DNA from: Pseudomonas thivervalensis
GTDB taxonomy: Bacteria; Pseudomonadota; Gammaproteobacteria; Pseudomonadales; Pseudomonadaceae
Reading direction: 5' to 3'
Length of the DNA: 64,000 bases
NCBI RefSeq assembly: GCF_001269655.1
Contig: NZ_LHVE01000007.1
Location: 248,001-312,000 of the forward strand
Every line of letters starts with the position of its first letter. Positions within the stretch are counted from its first letter, which is position 1. Both the position numbers and the translations under genes were made by a program. This document shows positions 1-9,651 of this stretch, in pieces. The notes beneath the pieces are model-generated. The model searched no databases. It was not told the origin of the DNA and saw only the letters and a list, made by a program, of their open reading frames with translations.

Positions 1-1033
1 TATAGAACGCCCAGCCTCCCAAGTGCATGAGCATGTTCGCCTTGAGCGGGAAAGTGATGTTCGTACCGCGGCTAGCCACCTTAGGATAAAGTGCACGGGT
101 CTCGGCCGTGGAGATTGGTTTGCTTGGCATCAGCTGACGAGGTATGAATAGCGTCATCGCATCTTCAATGGCATACGCCCTGGGTTCAATTTTGTTATTC
201 TGGATCGCACTCAAGACATCCTCTGAAATGAATGCGGCGTTGTAATTCAGGTCCTCAAAACTGTTCGTGGGGTCCACAGCCACTGATTTTCCGATCCCCC
301 CTTGAGTAGCCTCCTTGCCGGCTATCTTCTCTACACGCGACATAGTCTCACTGGGCGCCGAGGGCGCGCGCATATTGGTGACGATAGCGTATGACACTCC
401 CATCGAAGCGACTGCGAGAGTGGAGGCGATCAAAAATTTCAAGAGGCTTACGCGCTGGAACATAAGCATGACGATGAACATAAGCGCGAATAGAATTAGA
501 ATTCCGCGACCACCGCTGAACGACACGATAAGCAGACTCAGCAGTAGGAAAATACCATTCTTCAAAGTGACGCCACTGAAATACATATTCATCAGCTGAA
601 GAAGCAAGGCAGAATACATTGCAAGGACTATCCAGGCAGCGCCGTTGGTTACCATGAAACTGTACGTATGGTAATTTTGAACGACATAGCTAGGAGAGAG
701 CGTCCCAAAAACCCGATACATGCTCAGTGCCAGAAGGCCTAGAATACCTGTTGTTATCAACGCAAGAGAGAGTGTCGATATACGCTCAAGCGATGGGGAG
801 AAATCGTCGAGAAGACCTAAGCGTCGAGAAAGCAGGAATCCCAGTAGGGCGACAGCAAGCGCACAGACCGAGTCTATAATCGTCGCGCTATTCATGTATG
901 TGGAAGTAAGTAGCGGGTATTTTTCAGGATTGAGATATCGTCCGATGAACAGTATTTGGTAGGCGATATAGCATCCCAGAGGGCCGACTAATATCAATGC
1001 TGCTGTCTTAGTCTTGTTGTTAAATATATACAT
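1..1033 (-). CDS. O-antigen/oligosaccharide polymerase-like membrane protein, partial (3' end outside window)
   Basis: An uninterrupted reading frame runs on the minus strand from an ATG at 1031-1033 to the left edge (344 codons, no stop). The product begins MYIFNNKTKT and has many hydrophobic segments, roughly residues 10-30, 50-68, 85-105, 130-150, 158-175 and 178-210. A long hydrophilic stretch follows (about 215-320). An SGGRG motif sits just before one helix. This layout, with clustered helices and one large loop, is typical of Wzy/O-antigen-polymerase-like proteins, but the family assignment is inference from topology. The gene is visibly richer in A+T than mnmC next door, so it may have been acquired horizontally. 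It could be another polytopic glycan-handling protein. Confidence 0.6.
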   Translation of the reverse strand, partial: MYIFNNKTKTAALILVGPLGCYIAYQILFIGRYLNPEKYPLLTSTYMNSATIIDSVCALAVALLGFLLSRRLGLLDDFSPSLERISTLSLALITTGILGLLALSMYRVFGTLSPSYVVQNYHTYSFMVTNGAAWIVLAMYSALLLQLMNMYFSGVTLKNGIFLLLSLLIVSFSGGRGILILFALMFIVMLMFQRVSLLKFLIASTLAVASMGVSYAIVTNMRAPSAPSETMSRVEKIAGKEATQGGIGKSVAVDPTNSFEDLNYNAAFISEDVLSAIQNNKIEPRAYAIEDAMTLFIPRQLMPSKPISTAETRALYPKVASRGTNITFPLKANMLMHLGGWAFY

Positions 1034-1396
1034 GCGTTAACTCGTTCTATTGAGCTTCCATAAACCAGATAATCAAGTACGTTAGCTTGATTTGCTGGGC
1101 GGTATGTGCAAGCCATTCCATTGCCGGTAGCGATCACATCATAGGGGGTGCTTCAGAATGTAACAGGCGGCGGATCATACCGGATCAGGTGGCTGCTTTG
1201 AATGGGGTCATGCATGGGATGGATTGAACGGTCGGCAGAACGCCGTAAGGAGGGTATTCGATGGGGGCAAGCCGCACGCGCCGAAAGGACGGGTACCCTG
1301 AAACTGGCCGGAGGGATTGCTGTGAGTTTTAGATCGATGCGTTATAAGCCGACGGGGTGGGGGCCTGCCGTATGACTCAAGGATAAGAAGAGAACC
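1034..1396. other. Intergenic region without recognisable gene
   Basis: This stretch lies between the start of the polymerase-like gene and a REPIN. It shifts from A+T-rich to G+C-rich at about 1130-1180. It contains a short arginine-rich frame (about 53 codons, ending near 1374) with no convincing ribosome-binding site or family. I see no RNA gene. It probably holds the promoter of the minus-strand gene and the edge of an acquired segment. Confidence 0.4.
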
Positions 1397-1487
1397 TGTG
1401 GGAGCGAGCTTGCTCGCGATGACGGTGGATCAGTGACGTTTGAGGCGACTGACACACTGCTATCGCGAGCAGGCTCGCTCCCACAGG
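1397..1487. repeat. REPIN (two inverted REP sequences, GTGGGAGCGAGC family)
   Basis: A REP unit starting GTGGGAGCGAGCTTGCTCGC at 1398 is followed about 45 bases later by its inverted partner ending in GCTCGCTCCCACAG at 1486. Each unit has its own small palindrome (GCGAGC/GCTCGC). This is the standard Pseudomonas REP doublet, placed between convergent gene ends. Confidence 0.9.
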
Positions 1488-1513
1488 GGATTGGGGAAAG
1501 CCTTTAATGGGTG

Positions 1514-3496
1514 TCAGGCCTTGCCCCGGACCAAGGCCCGTAACGCGAACCGGTTCGGATGGCAGGCCTCGGCCACGCTGCGGGGCAGTGGCAGCGGTTC
1601 GTTGTCCAGCCAGGCGGCGATCAGTTCGCCCGACAGGGGGGCGGTGATCAGGCCTCGGGAACCGTGGCCACTATTGATGTACAGGCCATTGAGCCAGGGG
1701 CACGGGGCGTCTGGCACTTGGCGGGCGTCCTTGCCCAGTGCCGCGTAGGTTTCGGTGAAAGCCTGACGGTCGGCCAACGGTCCGACGATTGGCAAATAGT
1801 CCGGGCTGGTGCAACGGAACGCCACGCGGCCTTCAAGGTGCTGCGGGTCCAGGGCGCCAGCGTCCAGGCGCTCCACCAGGTCTTGGGAGATCTCTTCGAG
1901 CATCTGCAGGTTGCCGGCGTGCTCGGCCGCGGTGGGGGTCAGGTCGTCGCTGTTGAAATCGAAACTGGCGCCCAGGGTGTGTTCGCCCAACCGTGGTGGG
2001 GCGACATAACCTTCGGCGCAAACCACCGTCGCCAGGCTCTGGCTGCGACGGGTTTGCGGCAGTCGGGTGATCTGCCCGCGAATGCGCTTGAGCGGCAAGT
2101 TGGCAGCCGGTTCGAAGCGTTTGATCTCGGCAGCGCTGGCGAGGATCACTACCGGCGCGCTGGCCAGGCAGCGTTCGCCGTCCCACGCCTGCCATTGGCC
2201 GTTGACCCGGCGCAGTTGCAGTACGTCATGATGGGGGTGCACATCAATCGCTGGCCCCGAGGCTTGCCAGCGACACAACGCCGGTGGATGCACCCAACCG
2301 CCCTCGGGATAGAACAGACCACCCGAGGCCAGGCCGATGCCGGACCGAACCTGGGCCTCGGATTGATCCAAGGTGTGAAGTAAGTCCGTTGGAAACGCTT
2401 CGGCCAGTTGCGCCTGGCGCTCGGCTTCCTTGCTGTTGAAGGCCAATTGCAAGACGCCACAGGCATCCCAGTCAACGCCGCGTTGCAGTTGCTCCAGCAC
2501 CCGTCGGGTGTAGCCGAAGCCGCTGAGGATCATCTGGGACAGCGCGGTGCCATGGGCCGACAGCTTGAGATACAGCACGCCCTGGGGGTTGCCTGAGGCT
2601 TCCTCGGCCAACCCGGCATGACGCTCCAGCAACGTCACCTGCCAGCCACGGGCGGCGAGGCTCGCCGCGCTGGCACAACCGGCCAGGCCTCCGCCGATCA
2701 CCAGGGCCCGGCGCTCGCCGGTGAGCGGCAAGGGGCGGGCGTACCAGGGTTTCGCCGGGGATGGCGCGGGCGTCTGCTCGGGCCAGCCGAGAAACACGCC
2801 GCGCAGGATTTCCCATTTATGGCCGATGCCTGGCGTGCGCTTCATCTTGAAGCCCGCCGCGTTCAGCAAGCGCCGGACCCAGCCAGTGCTGGTGAAGGTG
2901 CTGAGGGTGGCGCCGGGCGCGGCCAGCCGGGCCAATTCGGCGAACAGCTCGGCGGTCCACATCTCGGGGTTTCGGGCCGGTGCGAAGCCGTCCAGGAACC
3001 AGGCGTCGATCTGCCCGTCCAGCTGCGGCAATTGCTCCAGGGCATCGCCGATCAACAAGGTCAGCGTCACCCGCCCATTGGCCAAGACCAGGCGCTGGAA
3101 ACCTTGGTGGATCGCCACGTATTGCCCAAGCAACTGCTCCGCCTGAAGGCTGAGTTGCGGCCACAGGGCCAGGGCCCGGCGCAGGTCCTCGGGGCTCAAG
3201 GGATATTTCTCGACACTGACAAAATGCAGTCGGGTACCTGCCGGCGCGCACTGTTCGAACAATTGCCAGGCGCAGAGGAAATTCAAACCGGTGCCAAACC
3301 CGGTTTCACCGATCACCAGCCGCTCGCCATCGGCCAGCGCAGCGAAACGCTCGGCCAGGTTGTTTTGCTCAAGGAACACATAACGGGTTTCGTCCAGGCC
3401 CGACTGGTCGGAAAAATACACATCGTCGAACACCCGCGAGCGCGGGCGCCCCTGGTCATCCCAGTCGAGTTGGGCGTGTTGCTGGATGGGGGTCAT
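1514..3496 (-). CDS. mnmC: Bifunctional tRNA mnm5s2U34 methyltransferase / FAD-dependent cmnm5s2U34 oxidoreductase
   Basis: MnmC finishes the 5-methylaminomethyl-2-thiouridine wobble modification in tRNA. Its FAD domain removes the carboxymethyl group of cmnm5s2U, and its methyltransferase domain adds a methyl group. The N-terminal ~240 residues carry the SAM-binding region (GETGFGTGLNFL) and the DUF752-type DAWFLDGFAPARNPEMW segment. The C-terminal ~400 residues form a DAO-type oxidoreductase with an FAD dinucleotide motif (VIGGGLAGCASA). The frame can be extended to an ATG at 3526, but MTPIQQHAQLDWD at 3496 matches the usual Pseudomonas N terminus, giving 660 residues. It is divergent from pap. 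Confidence 0.95.
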   Translation of the reverse strand: MTPIQQHAQLDWDDQGRPRSRVFDDVYFSDQSGLDETRYVFLEQNNLAERFAALADGERLVIGETGFGTGLNFLCAWQLFEQCAPAGTRLHFVSVEKYPLSPEDLRRALALWPQLSLQAEQLLGQYVAIHQGFQRLVLANGRVTLTLLIGDALEQLPQLDGQIDAWFLDGFAPARNPEMWTAELFAELARLAAPGATLSTFTSTGWVRRLLNAAGFKMKRTPGIGHKWEILRGVFLGWPEQTPAPSPAKPWYARPLPLTGERRALVIGGGLAGCASAASLAARGWQVTLLERHAGLAEEASGNPQGVLYLKLSAHGTALSQMILSGFGYTRRVLEQLQRGVDWDACGVLQLAFNSKEAERQAQLAEAFPTDLLHTLDQSEAQVRSGIGLASGGLFYPEGGWVHPPALCRWQASGPAIDVHPHHDVLQLRRVNGQWQAWDGERCLASAPVVILASAAEIKRFEPAANLPLKRIRGQITRLPQTRRSQSLATVVCAEGYVAPPRLGEHTLGASFDFNSDDLTPTAAEHAGNLQMLEEISQDLVERLDAGALDPQHLEGRVAFRCTSPDYLPIVGPLADRQAFTETYAALGKDARQVPDAPCPWLNGLYINSGHGSRGLITAPLSGELIAAWLDNEPLPLPRSVAEACHPNRFALRALVRGKA

Positions 3497-3630
3497 GGCT
3501 GGCTCGGAAAAAACTACGGCGGCCATTCTAGCCGATCAATTGCCAATTGCTCTCGTGCGTACGCTCCTACACAAACACACGGGCCGCATCCAATCCGCTA
3601 GTCTTGAGCCATCCTTGGAAGGAGCTGCCC

Positions 3631-5145
3631 ATGTTTGAATCCGCTGAAATCGGTCATGTGATCGATAAAGACACCTTTGAGGCCGAGGTGCCGGCCCTGC
3701 GTGAAGCACTGCTGGAAGCGCAGTTCGAACTGCAGCAGCAGGGCCGCTTTCCTGTCATCGTGTTGATCAACGGCATCGAAGGCGCGGGCAAGGGCGAGAC
3801 GGTGAAATTGCTCAACGAATGGATGGACCCGCGGCTGATCGAGGTGCGCACTTTCGACCAGCAGACCGACGAGGAACTGGCGCGGCCTCCCGCGTGGCGC
3901 TATTGGCGAATGCTGCCGGCCAAGGGGCGCATGGGGATTTTCTTCGGCAACTGGTACAGCCAGATGTTGCAGGGCCGGGTCCATGGCGAGTTCAAGGACC
4001 CGCGACTCGACCAGGCGATCGCCGGTGCCGAGCGCTTGGAAAAAATGCTCTGCGATGAAGGCGCGCTGATCTTCAAGTTCTGGTTCCACCTCTCCAAGAA
4101 ACAGATGAAGGCCCGGCTCAAGGGGCTCAAGGATGACCCGCTGCACAGTTGGCGCATCAGCCCGCTGGATTGGCAGCAGTCCCAGACCTACGACAAGTTC
4201 GTCAAATATGGCGAGCGGGTGCTACGCCGCACCAGCCGCGATTACGCGCCCTGGCATGTGATCGAAGGCATGGACAGTTGTTATCGCAGCCTCACCGTCG
4301 GGCGGATCCTGCTCGACGGTTTGCGCCAGGCCCTGGACCGGTCCAAGGTCAAGCCGCAAAAGGTCAGCGTGGCGCCGCTGCCGGAGCTGGACGGCCAGAT
4401 CACGTTGCTCGACAGCCTGGACATGACCCGGCGCCTGGACAAGGCCGACTACGAAGAACAATTGATCACCGAGCAGGCGCGCTTCGCCGGCCTGCTGCGG
4501 GACAAACGCATGCGCCAGCATGCCCTGGTGGCGGTGTTCGAAGGCAATGACGCGGCAGGCAAGGGCGGGGCGATCCGGCGGGTCACGGCGGCCCTGGACC
4601 CGCGCCAATACGGCATCGTGCCGATTGCCGCCCCCACGGAAGAAGAGCGCGCCCACCCCTACATGTGGCGTTTCTGGCGGCATATTCCTGCCCGCGGCAA
4701 GTTCACCATGTTCGACCGTTCCTGGTATGGCCGGGTGTTGGTGGAGCGGGTCGAAGGGTTTTGCAGCCAGGCCGATTGGCTGCGGGCCTACGGTGAAATC
4801 AACGACTTCGAGGAACAGCTCGCCGATGCCGGTGTGGTGGTGGTCAAGTTCTGGTTGGCCATCGACAAGGAAACCCAGCTGGAGCGTTTCCAGGAGCGTG
4901 AGGAGATCCCGTTCAAGCGTTTCAAGATCACCGAGGATGACTGGCGCAACCGCGACAAGTGGGACGCCTACCGCGCCGCGGTGTGCGACATGGTCGACCG
5001 CACCAGTACCGAGATTTCCCCCTGGACCCTGGTGGAGGCCAACGATAAGCGCTGGGCGCGGGTCAAGGTGTTGCGCACCCTCAACCAGGCGCTGGAGGCG
5101 GCTTTCGAGCGGAGTGCCAGGCAGGCTCGCAAGAAGAAGCGCTAG
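3631..5145 (+). CDS. pap: Polyphosphate:AMP phosphotransferase (double PPK2 domain)
   Basis: The 504-residue product contains two tandem PPK2 domains. Each has its own Walker A-like loop (GIEGAGKGE near residue 48 and GNDAAGKGG near 307) and its own lid/Arg motif (NWYSQM and DRSWYGR). The two-domain architecture is that of polyphosphate:AMP phosphotransferase, which makes ADP from AMP and polyphosphate in the cytoplasm. The frame is open from 3547, but the ATG at 3631 has a clear GGAAGGAG ribosome-binding site and begins MFESAEIGHV, as in homologues. The gene stands alone, divergent from mnmC. A class II PPK2 kinase is the alternative name for the same family. Confidence 0.92.
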   Translation: MFESAEIGHVIDKDTFEAEVPALREALLEAQFELQQQGRFPVIVLINGIEGAGKGETVKLLNEWMDPRLIEVRTFDQQTDEELARPPAWRYWRMLPAKGRMGIFFGNWYSQMLQGRVHGEFKDPRLDQAIAGAERLEKMLCDEGALIFKFWFHLSKKQMKARLKGLKDDPLHSWRISPLDWQQSQTYDKFVKYGERVLRRTSRDYAPWHVIEGMDSCYRSLTVGRILLDGLRQALDRSKVKPQKVSVAPLPELDGQITLLDSLDMTRRLDKADYEEQLITEQARFAGLLRDKRMRQHALVAVFEGNDAAGKGGAIRRVTAALDPRQYGIVPIAAPTEEERAHPYMWRFWRHIPARGKFTMFDRSWYGRVLVERVEGFCSQADWLRAYGEINDFEEQLADAGVVVVKFWLAIDKETQLERFQEREEIPFKRFKITEDDWRNRDKWDAYRAAVCDMVDRTSTEISPWTLVEANDKRWARVKVLRTLNQALEAAFERSARQARKKKR

Positions 5146-5248
5146 GGCGATGGGCACGCATACGCGAGGTGAATGATTGTCGCGGTCGGTTATCCAGTGG
5201 ATCTATGCTCGATCCACTCTCAACTGACCAGAACAATGAGGTACAGCC

Positions 5249-6433
5249 ATGCGTGAAGTGGTGATCGTCGACAGCGTACGGACTGGCCTGGCCAAGTCCT
5301 TTCGCGGCAAGTTCAACATGACCCGTCCTGATGACATGGCGGCCCATTGCGTCAACGCCTTGCTGGCGCGCAACGACATCAACCCGGCCAGTGTCGAGGA
5401 CTGCATCGTCGGGGCGGGGTCCAATGAGGGCGCCCAGGGCTACAACATAGGGCGCAACGTGGCGGTGCTCTCGCAGTTGGGCATCGGCACGGCCGGCATG
5501 ACCCTCAACCGCTTCTGTTCCTCGGGCCTGCAAGCCATTGCCATCGCCGCCAACCAGATCGCTTCCGGTTGCAGCGACATCATTGTGGCGGGTGGTGTGG
5601 AATCCATCAGCCTGACGATGAAAAGCGTCAACACCGACAACCTGATCAACCCGCTGCTCAAGGAGCAGGTGCCCGGGATCTATTTCCCCATGGGCCAGAC
5701 CGCCGAGATCGTCGCCCGCCGTTACCAGGTCAGCCGCGAGGAACAGGACCGCTACGCGTTGCAGAGCCAGCTACGCACCGCCAAGGCCCAGGCAGCAGGA
5801 TTGTTCGATGATGAAATTATCCCGATGGCCATCAAGTACCGGGTCGAGGACAAGCAGACCGGCGCGGTGCAGGTGCTCGATGGCGTGGTCGATCACGATG
5901 ATTGCAACCGCCCGGACACCACCTATGAAAGCCTGGCGGGCCTGAAGCCGGTGTTCGCCGAAGACGGTTCGGTGACCGCGGGCAATTCGTCGCAACTGTC
6001 CGACGGGGCATCGATGACCTTGGTCATGAGCCTGGAAAAAGCTCTGGCGCTGGGGCTCAAGCCCAAGGCGTTTTTCCGTGGTTTCACCGTGGCCGGTTGC
6101 GAACCGGACGAAATGGGCATCGGCCCGGTGTTTTCGGTGCCCAAGCTGCTCAAGGCCAAGGGCTTGCAGATCGCCGATATCGACCTGTGGGAACTCAACG
6201 AGGCGTTTGCTTCCCAGTGCCTGTACAGCCGCGATCGGCTGGAAATCGATCCCGAGAAATATAACGTCAACGGCGGCTCGATCTCCATCGGCCATCCGTT
6301 CGGCATGACCGGTTCGCGGCAAGTCGGGCATCTGGTGCGCGAGCTGCAACGGCGCAACCTGCGCTATGGCGTCGTGACCATGTGCGTGGGCGGCGGGATG
6401 GGGGCTACGGGGTTGTTCGAGGCGGTGAGATAA
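5249..6433 (+). CDS. Thiolase family acetyl-CoA C-acyltransferase
   Basis: A complete 394-residue thiolase with the expected catalytic residues: nucleophilic Cys90 in NRFCSSGLQA, His349 in SIGHPFGMTG and Cys379 in CVGGGMGATG. Enzymes of this family cleave 3-ketoacyl-CoA in beta-oxidation or condense acetyl-CoA. Chain-length preference cannot be read from the sequence. An ATG at 5249 follows GAGGT. No fadB or other beta-oxidation partner is adjacent, so it is an orphan thiolase (FadI/FadA-like or AtoB-like) rather than part of fadBA. Confidence 0.9.
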   Translation: MREVVIVDSVRTGLAKSFRGKFNMTRPDDMAAHCVNALLARNDINPASVEDCIVGAGSNEGAQGYNIGRNVAVLSQLGIGTAGMTLNRFCSSGLQAIAIAANQIASGCSDIIVAGGVESISLTMKSVNTDNLINPLLKEQVPGIYFPMGQTAEIVARRYQVSREEQDRYALQSQLRTAKAQAAGLFDDEIIPMAIKYRVEDKQTGAVQVLDGVVDHDDCNRPDTTYESLAGLKPVFAEDGSVTAGNSSQLSDGASMTLVMSLEKALALGLKPKAFFRGFTVAGCEPDEMGIGPVFSVPKLLKAKGLQIADIDLWELNEAFASQCLYSRDRLEIDPEKYNVNGGSISIGHPFGMTGSRQVGHLVRELQRRNLRYGVVTMCVGGGMGATGLFEAVR

Positions 6434-6477
6434 CCACGGGCTCATGGTGCCAGCGGCTTTTGTGGCCACGGAGCTTT

Positions 6478-6595
6478 TGTGGCGAGGGAGCTTGCTCCCG
6501 CTCGGCAGCGAAGCAGTCGTCAACCGGTCGATGCGGTTTATCGATGGTGCAGGGGGCCGCTTCGCGACCCAGCGGGAGCAAGCTCCCTCGCCACA
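6478..6595. repeat. REPIN (GTGGCGAGGGAGC family)
   Basis: Two inverted units: GTGGCGAGGGAGCTTGCTCC beginning at about 6480, and its reverse complement ending with CCCTCGCCAC at about 6594. They are separated by about 75 bases. It lies between the convergent thiolase and DUF6316 genes. Confidence 0.9.
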
Positions 6596-6622
6596 AGAGT
6601 GTTGCGCCAGCCGTGGGAGTGT

Positions 6623-6820
6623 TTAGCTGGCGACCTGAGTCAATTGCAGCATCCGTTGGACATACGCCTCCACCTCCCGCATCGCCTCCTCGCGACTGGC
6701 GAATGGCCCTTCCTGGGTGCCTTCCCGGGTATTGAAGTAAAATTCGCCGTTGATGCGGCAAATCCGGTCACTGGGAAAGACCATCGCAGGGGCGAGGTCC
6801 TGGGCGCGTTTGCCAAGCAT
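6623..6820 (-). CDS. Small DUF6316-like protein
   Basis: A 65-residue soluble protein starting MLGKRAQDLAPA with a central CRINGEFYFNTREGT segment and an acidic helical C terminus (REEAMREVEAY). It resembles a conserved small Pseudomonas family that I recall as DUF6316; its function is unknown. The frame can be extended to a TTG at 6832. The ATG at 6820 is preferred because TGGAG lies 8 bases upstream of it. Confidence 0.75.
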   Translation of the reverse strand: MLGKRAQDLAPAMVFPSDRICRINGEFYFNTREGTQEGPFASREEAMREVEAYVQRMLQLTQVAS

Positions 6821-7010
6821 GAGGGGCTCCAAAAAGGGCGGCGGGAACAGGTTGAGTGAAGTTTAGAACCAGACGCTGATGGCTGCTTGGCCAGCCGATA
6901 GGCGGCCATGTGCCATGTCCATGGCCGGTCCAATTAATCCCCAACTGTTCCTGTGTTGCTTGGCGATAGATGCCTAGAATGCGTTCTTTGTCTTGGGCTT
7001 CGAGGGTTGC

Positions 7011-7961
7011 ATGCACATATCGTCCGGTCGCTGGGTCTACGGCTTGTTCCTCGCCCTGTTGACGGCCCTGCTCTGGGGAATCCTGCCGATCAAGCTCAAG
7101 CAAGTGCTGCAGGTGATGGACCCGGTCACCGTGACCTGGTTTCGCTTGCTGGTGTCTGGCGGTTTGCTGTTCATCTATTTGACTGCCACTCGGCGCCTGC
7201 CCAGTCGCAAGGTTCTCGGCCCGCGCGGCGGCTGGCTGGTGGCGATGGCCGTGCTTGGGCTGGTGGGCAACTATGTATTGTACCTGATGGGCCTGAACCG
7301 CTTGAGCCCCGGGACTGCGCAACTGGTGGTGCAGATGGGGCCGATCATGTTGCTGGTCGCCAGCCTGTTCGTGTTCAAGGAGCGGTTCAGCGTGGGGCAG
7401 GGCATTGGCCTGCTGGTGCTACTGATCGGTTTCACCCTGTTTTTCAATCAGCGCCTGGGCGAGTTGCTGACGTCCCTGAGTGACTACACCGCCGGGGTGC
7501 TGATGGTGTTGCTGGCGTCGACGGTCTGGACCTTCTATGCCCTGGGCCAGAAGCAATTGTTGACGGTGTGGAATTCATTGCAGGTGATGATGGTGATCTA
7601 CCTGTTCTGCGCGCTACTGCTAACGCCCTGGGTGCATCCATTGGAGGCGCTGCAATTGAGTCCGCTGCAAGGCTGGTTGTTACTCGCTTGCTGCCTCAAC
7701 ACTCTGATTGCCTATGGCGCGTTTGCCGAAGCCTTGGCCCACTGGGAAGCGTCGCGGGTCAGCGCGACCCTGGCGATCACGCCGCTGGTGACCTTCGCCG
7801 CGGTGGCGATGGCGGCCTGGTGGTGGCCTGCTTATGTCCATGCCGAGCAGATCAATCTGTTGGGCTATGGCGGGGCGGTGCTGGTGGTGCTGGGGTCGGC
7901 GCTGGTCGCGCTGGGGCCCTCGCTGATCGCCGGGCTCAGGGCCCGGCGTGTGGGGCGTTAG
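7011..7961 (+). CDS. EamA/DMT-superfamily transporter
   Basis: A 316-residue inner-membrane protein made almost wholly of hydrophobic helices, about ten, in two similar halves. The first half begins ALLTALLWGILPIKLK and the second TVWTFYALGQKQLL, which is the duplicated EamA layout of drug/metabolite transporters. The substrate is not predictable. The frame opens with a TTG at 6993, but the ATG at 7011 (MHISSGRWVYG) has GAGGG upstream and is the better start. The gene is monocistronic and is followed immediately by a REPIN. Confidence 0.85.
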   Translation: MHISSGRWVYGLFLALLTALLWGILPIKLKQVLQVMDPVTVTWFRLLVSGGLLFIYLTATRRLPSRKVLGPRGGWLVAMAVLGLVGNYVLYLMGLNRLSPGTAQLVVQMGPIMLLVASLFVFKERFSVGQGIGLLVLLIGFTLFFNQRLGELLTSLSDYTAGVLMVLLASTVWTFYALGQKQLLTVWNSLQVMMVIYLFCALLLTPWVHPLEALQLSPLQGWLLLACCLNTLIAYGAFAEALAHWEASRVSATLAITPLVTFAAVAMAAWWWPAYVHAEQINLLGYGGAVLVVLGSALVALGPSLIAGLRARRVGR

Positions 7962-7966
7962 CCCCC

Positions 7967-8057
7967 TGTGGGAGCGAGCTTGCTCGCGATGGCGGTCTGA
8001 CAGGCAATAGAGATGTCGAGCCTGCCCGCCTCATCGCGAGCAAGCTCGCTCCCACAG
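7967..8057. repeat. REPIN (GTGGGAGCGAGC family)
   Basis: A direct unit GTGGGAGCGAGCTTGCTCGC starts at 7968. The inverted unit (ATCGCGAGCAAGCTCGCTCC) ends at about 8056. It fills almost the whole gap between the convergent EamA and fumC genes. Confidence 0.9.
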
Positions 8058-8065
8058 GGCTGGCG

Positions 8066-9460
8066 TTAGCCCTGGCTACCGGCCTCCAACATATTCTCCG
8101 GCCTCACCCAGGCATCGAATTCATCATCGGTCAGGTACCCCAGTTGTAGCGCCGCCTCGCGCAAGGTCAGTCCTTCGCCGTAGGCCTTCTTGGCGATTTC
8201 CGCTGACTTGTCATAGCCGATGTGCGGGTTCAGCGCGGTCACCAGCATCAACCCACGCTCCAAGTGCGCGGCCATCTGTTCGGCATCCGGCTCGAGTCCG
8301 GCGATGCAGTGCTGTTGGAAGTTGCTGCAGCCGTCGGCCAACAGGCGAATCGATTGCAGCAGGTTGTGGATGATCACCGGTTTGAACACGTTCAACTGCA
8401 AATGCCCCTGGCTGGCGGCAAAACCGATGGTCACGTCGTTGCCCATGACTTGGCAGGCCAGCATCGACAAGGCTTCGCACTGGGTCGGGTTGACCTTGCC
8501 GGGCATGATGGAGCTGCCGGGTTCGTTGGCTGGCAATTTCACCTCGGCGAACCCGGCCCGTGGCCCGGAGCCCAGCAGGCGCAGGTCGTTGGCGATTTTC
8601 ATCAGGGTCACGGCGAGGGTCTTCAGCGCGCCGGACAACGAGGTCAGCGGTTCGTGGCCGGCCAGCGCGGCAAATTTGTTCGGTGCGGTGACGAATGGCA
8701 GGCCCGACAGCGCCGCCAGTTCAGCGGCGATCGCTTCGCCGAAACCATGGGGTGAATTGAGCCCGGTGCCCACGGCTGTGCCGCCCTGAGCCAGTTCGCA
8801 GACTGCCGGCAGCGCGGCGCGGATTGCCCGTTCGGCGTAATCAAGCTGGGCAATGAACGCCGACAGTTCCTGGCCGAAGGTGATCGGCGTGGCATCCATC
8901 ATGTGGGTGCGGCCGGTCTTGACCAGCTTCATGTGGCGCGCCGCCAGCTCCGCCAGGCCGCCGGACAGTTCGCTGATAGCCGGTAGCAATTGCTGATGGA
9001 CGGCCTGGGCGGCGGCGATATGCATCGCCGTGGGGAAGCAGTCGTTGGAACTCTGCGAGCGGTTGACGTGGTCGTTGGGGTGTACCGGGCTCTTGCCGCC
9101 GCGGGGGTTGCCGGCCAGTTCGTTGGCGCGCCCGGCGATCACCTCGTTGACGTTCATGTTGCTCTGGGTCCCGCTGCCGGTCTGCCAGACCACCAGCGGG
9201 AACTGGTCGTCATGCTGACCGTCCAGCACTTCGTCGGCGGCCTGTTCGATCAGGCGGGCGATGTCGGCGGGGAGGTCGCCATTGCGATCATTGACCCGCG
9301 CGGCGGCTTTCTTGATCAGCGCCAAGGCGTGCAACACCGACAGCGGCATGCGTTCGTTGCCAATGGCGAAGTTGATCATGGAACGCTGCGTCTGGGCGCC
9401 CCAGTAGGCGTCGTCCGGGACTTCAACCTGGCCAAGGCTGTCGGTTTCGATACGGCTCAT
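8066..9460 (-). CDS. fumC: Class II fumarate hydratase
   Basis: Fumarase C interconverts fumarate and malate in the TCA cycle without an iron-sulphur cluster. The 464-residue product has the superfamily signature [16 protein letters not shown] (catalytic serine in GSS), the [11 protein letters not shown] substrate loop and the [12 protein letters not shown] region. The start ATG at 9460 has AAGGAGT upstream. Pseudomonads usually carry more than one class II fumarase; the neighbours (DUF2059, bolA, trhO) match the P. aeruginosa fumC2 locus. Confidence 0.95.
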   Translation of the reverse strand: MSRIETDSLGQVEVPDDAYWGAQTQRSMINFAIGNERMPLSVLHALALIKKAAARVNDRNGDLPADIARLIEQAADEVLDGQHDDQFPLVVWQTGSGTQSNMNVNEVIAGRANELAGNPRGGKSPVHPNDHVNRSQSSNDCFPTAMHIAAAQAVHQQLLPAISELSGGLAELAARHMKLVKTGRTHMMDATPITFGQELSAFIAQLDYAERAIRAALPAVCELAQGGTAVGTGLNSPHGFGEAIAAELAALSGLPFVTAPNKFAALAGHEPLTSLSGALKTLAVTLMKIANDLRLLGSGPRAGFAEVKLPANEPGSSIMPGKVNPTQCEALSMLACQVMGNDVTIGFAASQGHLQLNVFKPVIIHNLLQSIRLLADGCSNFQQHCIAGLEPDAEQMAAHLERGLMLVTALNPHIGYDKSAEIAKKAYGEGLTLREAALQLGYLTDDEFDAWVRPENMLEAGSQG

Positions 9461-9651
9461 CGGGTCAAACTCCTTAAAGGCTGAATGCGCAGTTTAGGCC
9501 CGGATGGGCGGCACCGGTTCCCTCAATCTAGGAGCAGTCGCTCCGGCCCGTCAATCGGACCCGACAAGCATCGGGGTTGAGGCCCGGCGTTTTTTAGGCG
9601 CAGAATGGTCGCCCTTGGGGTTTTACCTCGCCTGTAATGAAAGGAAACTCG

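Noticed and set aside
1184..1374. Short arginine-rich frame (about 53 codons) between the polymerase-like gene and the first REPIN
   Set aside because: No convincing ribosome-binding site at its ATG, no recognisable family, and a composition typical of chance frames in G+C-rich DNA.
1559..2383. Long plus-strand frame opposite mnmC, and similar long frames opposite pap, gyrA, rpsA and both wbpM genes
   Set aside because: Antisense frames in G+C-rich genes; the opposite strand encodes well-conserved enzymes with all motifs.
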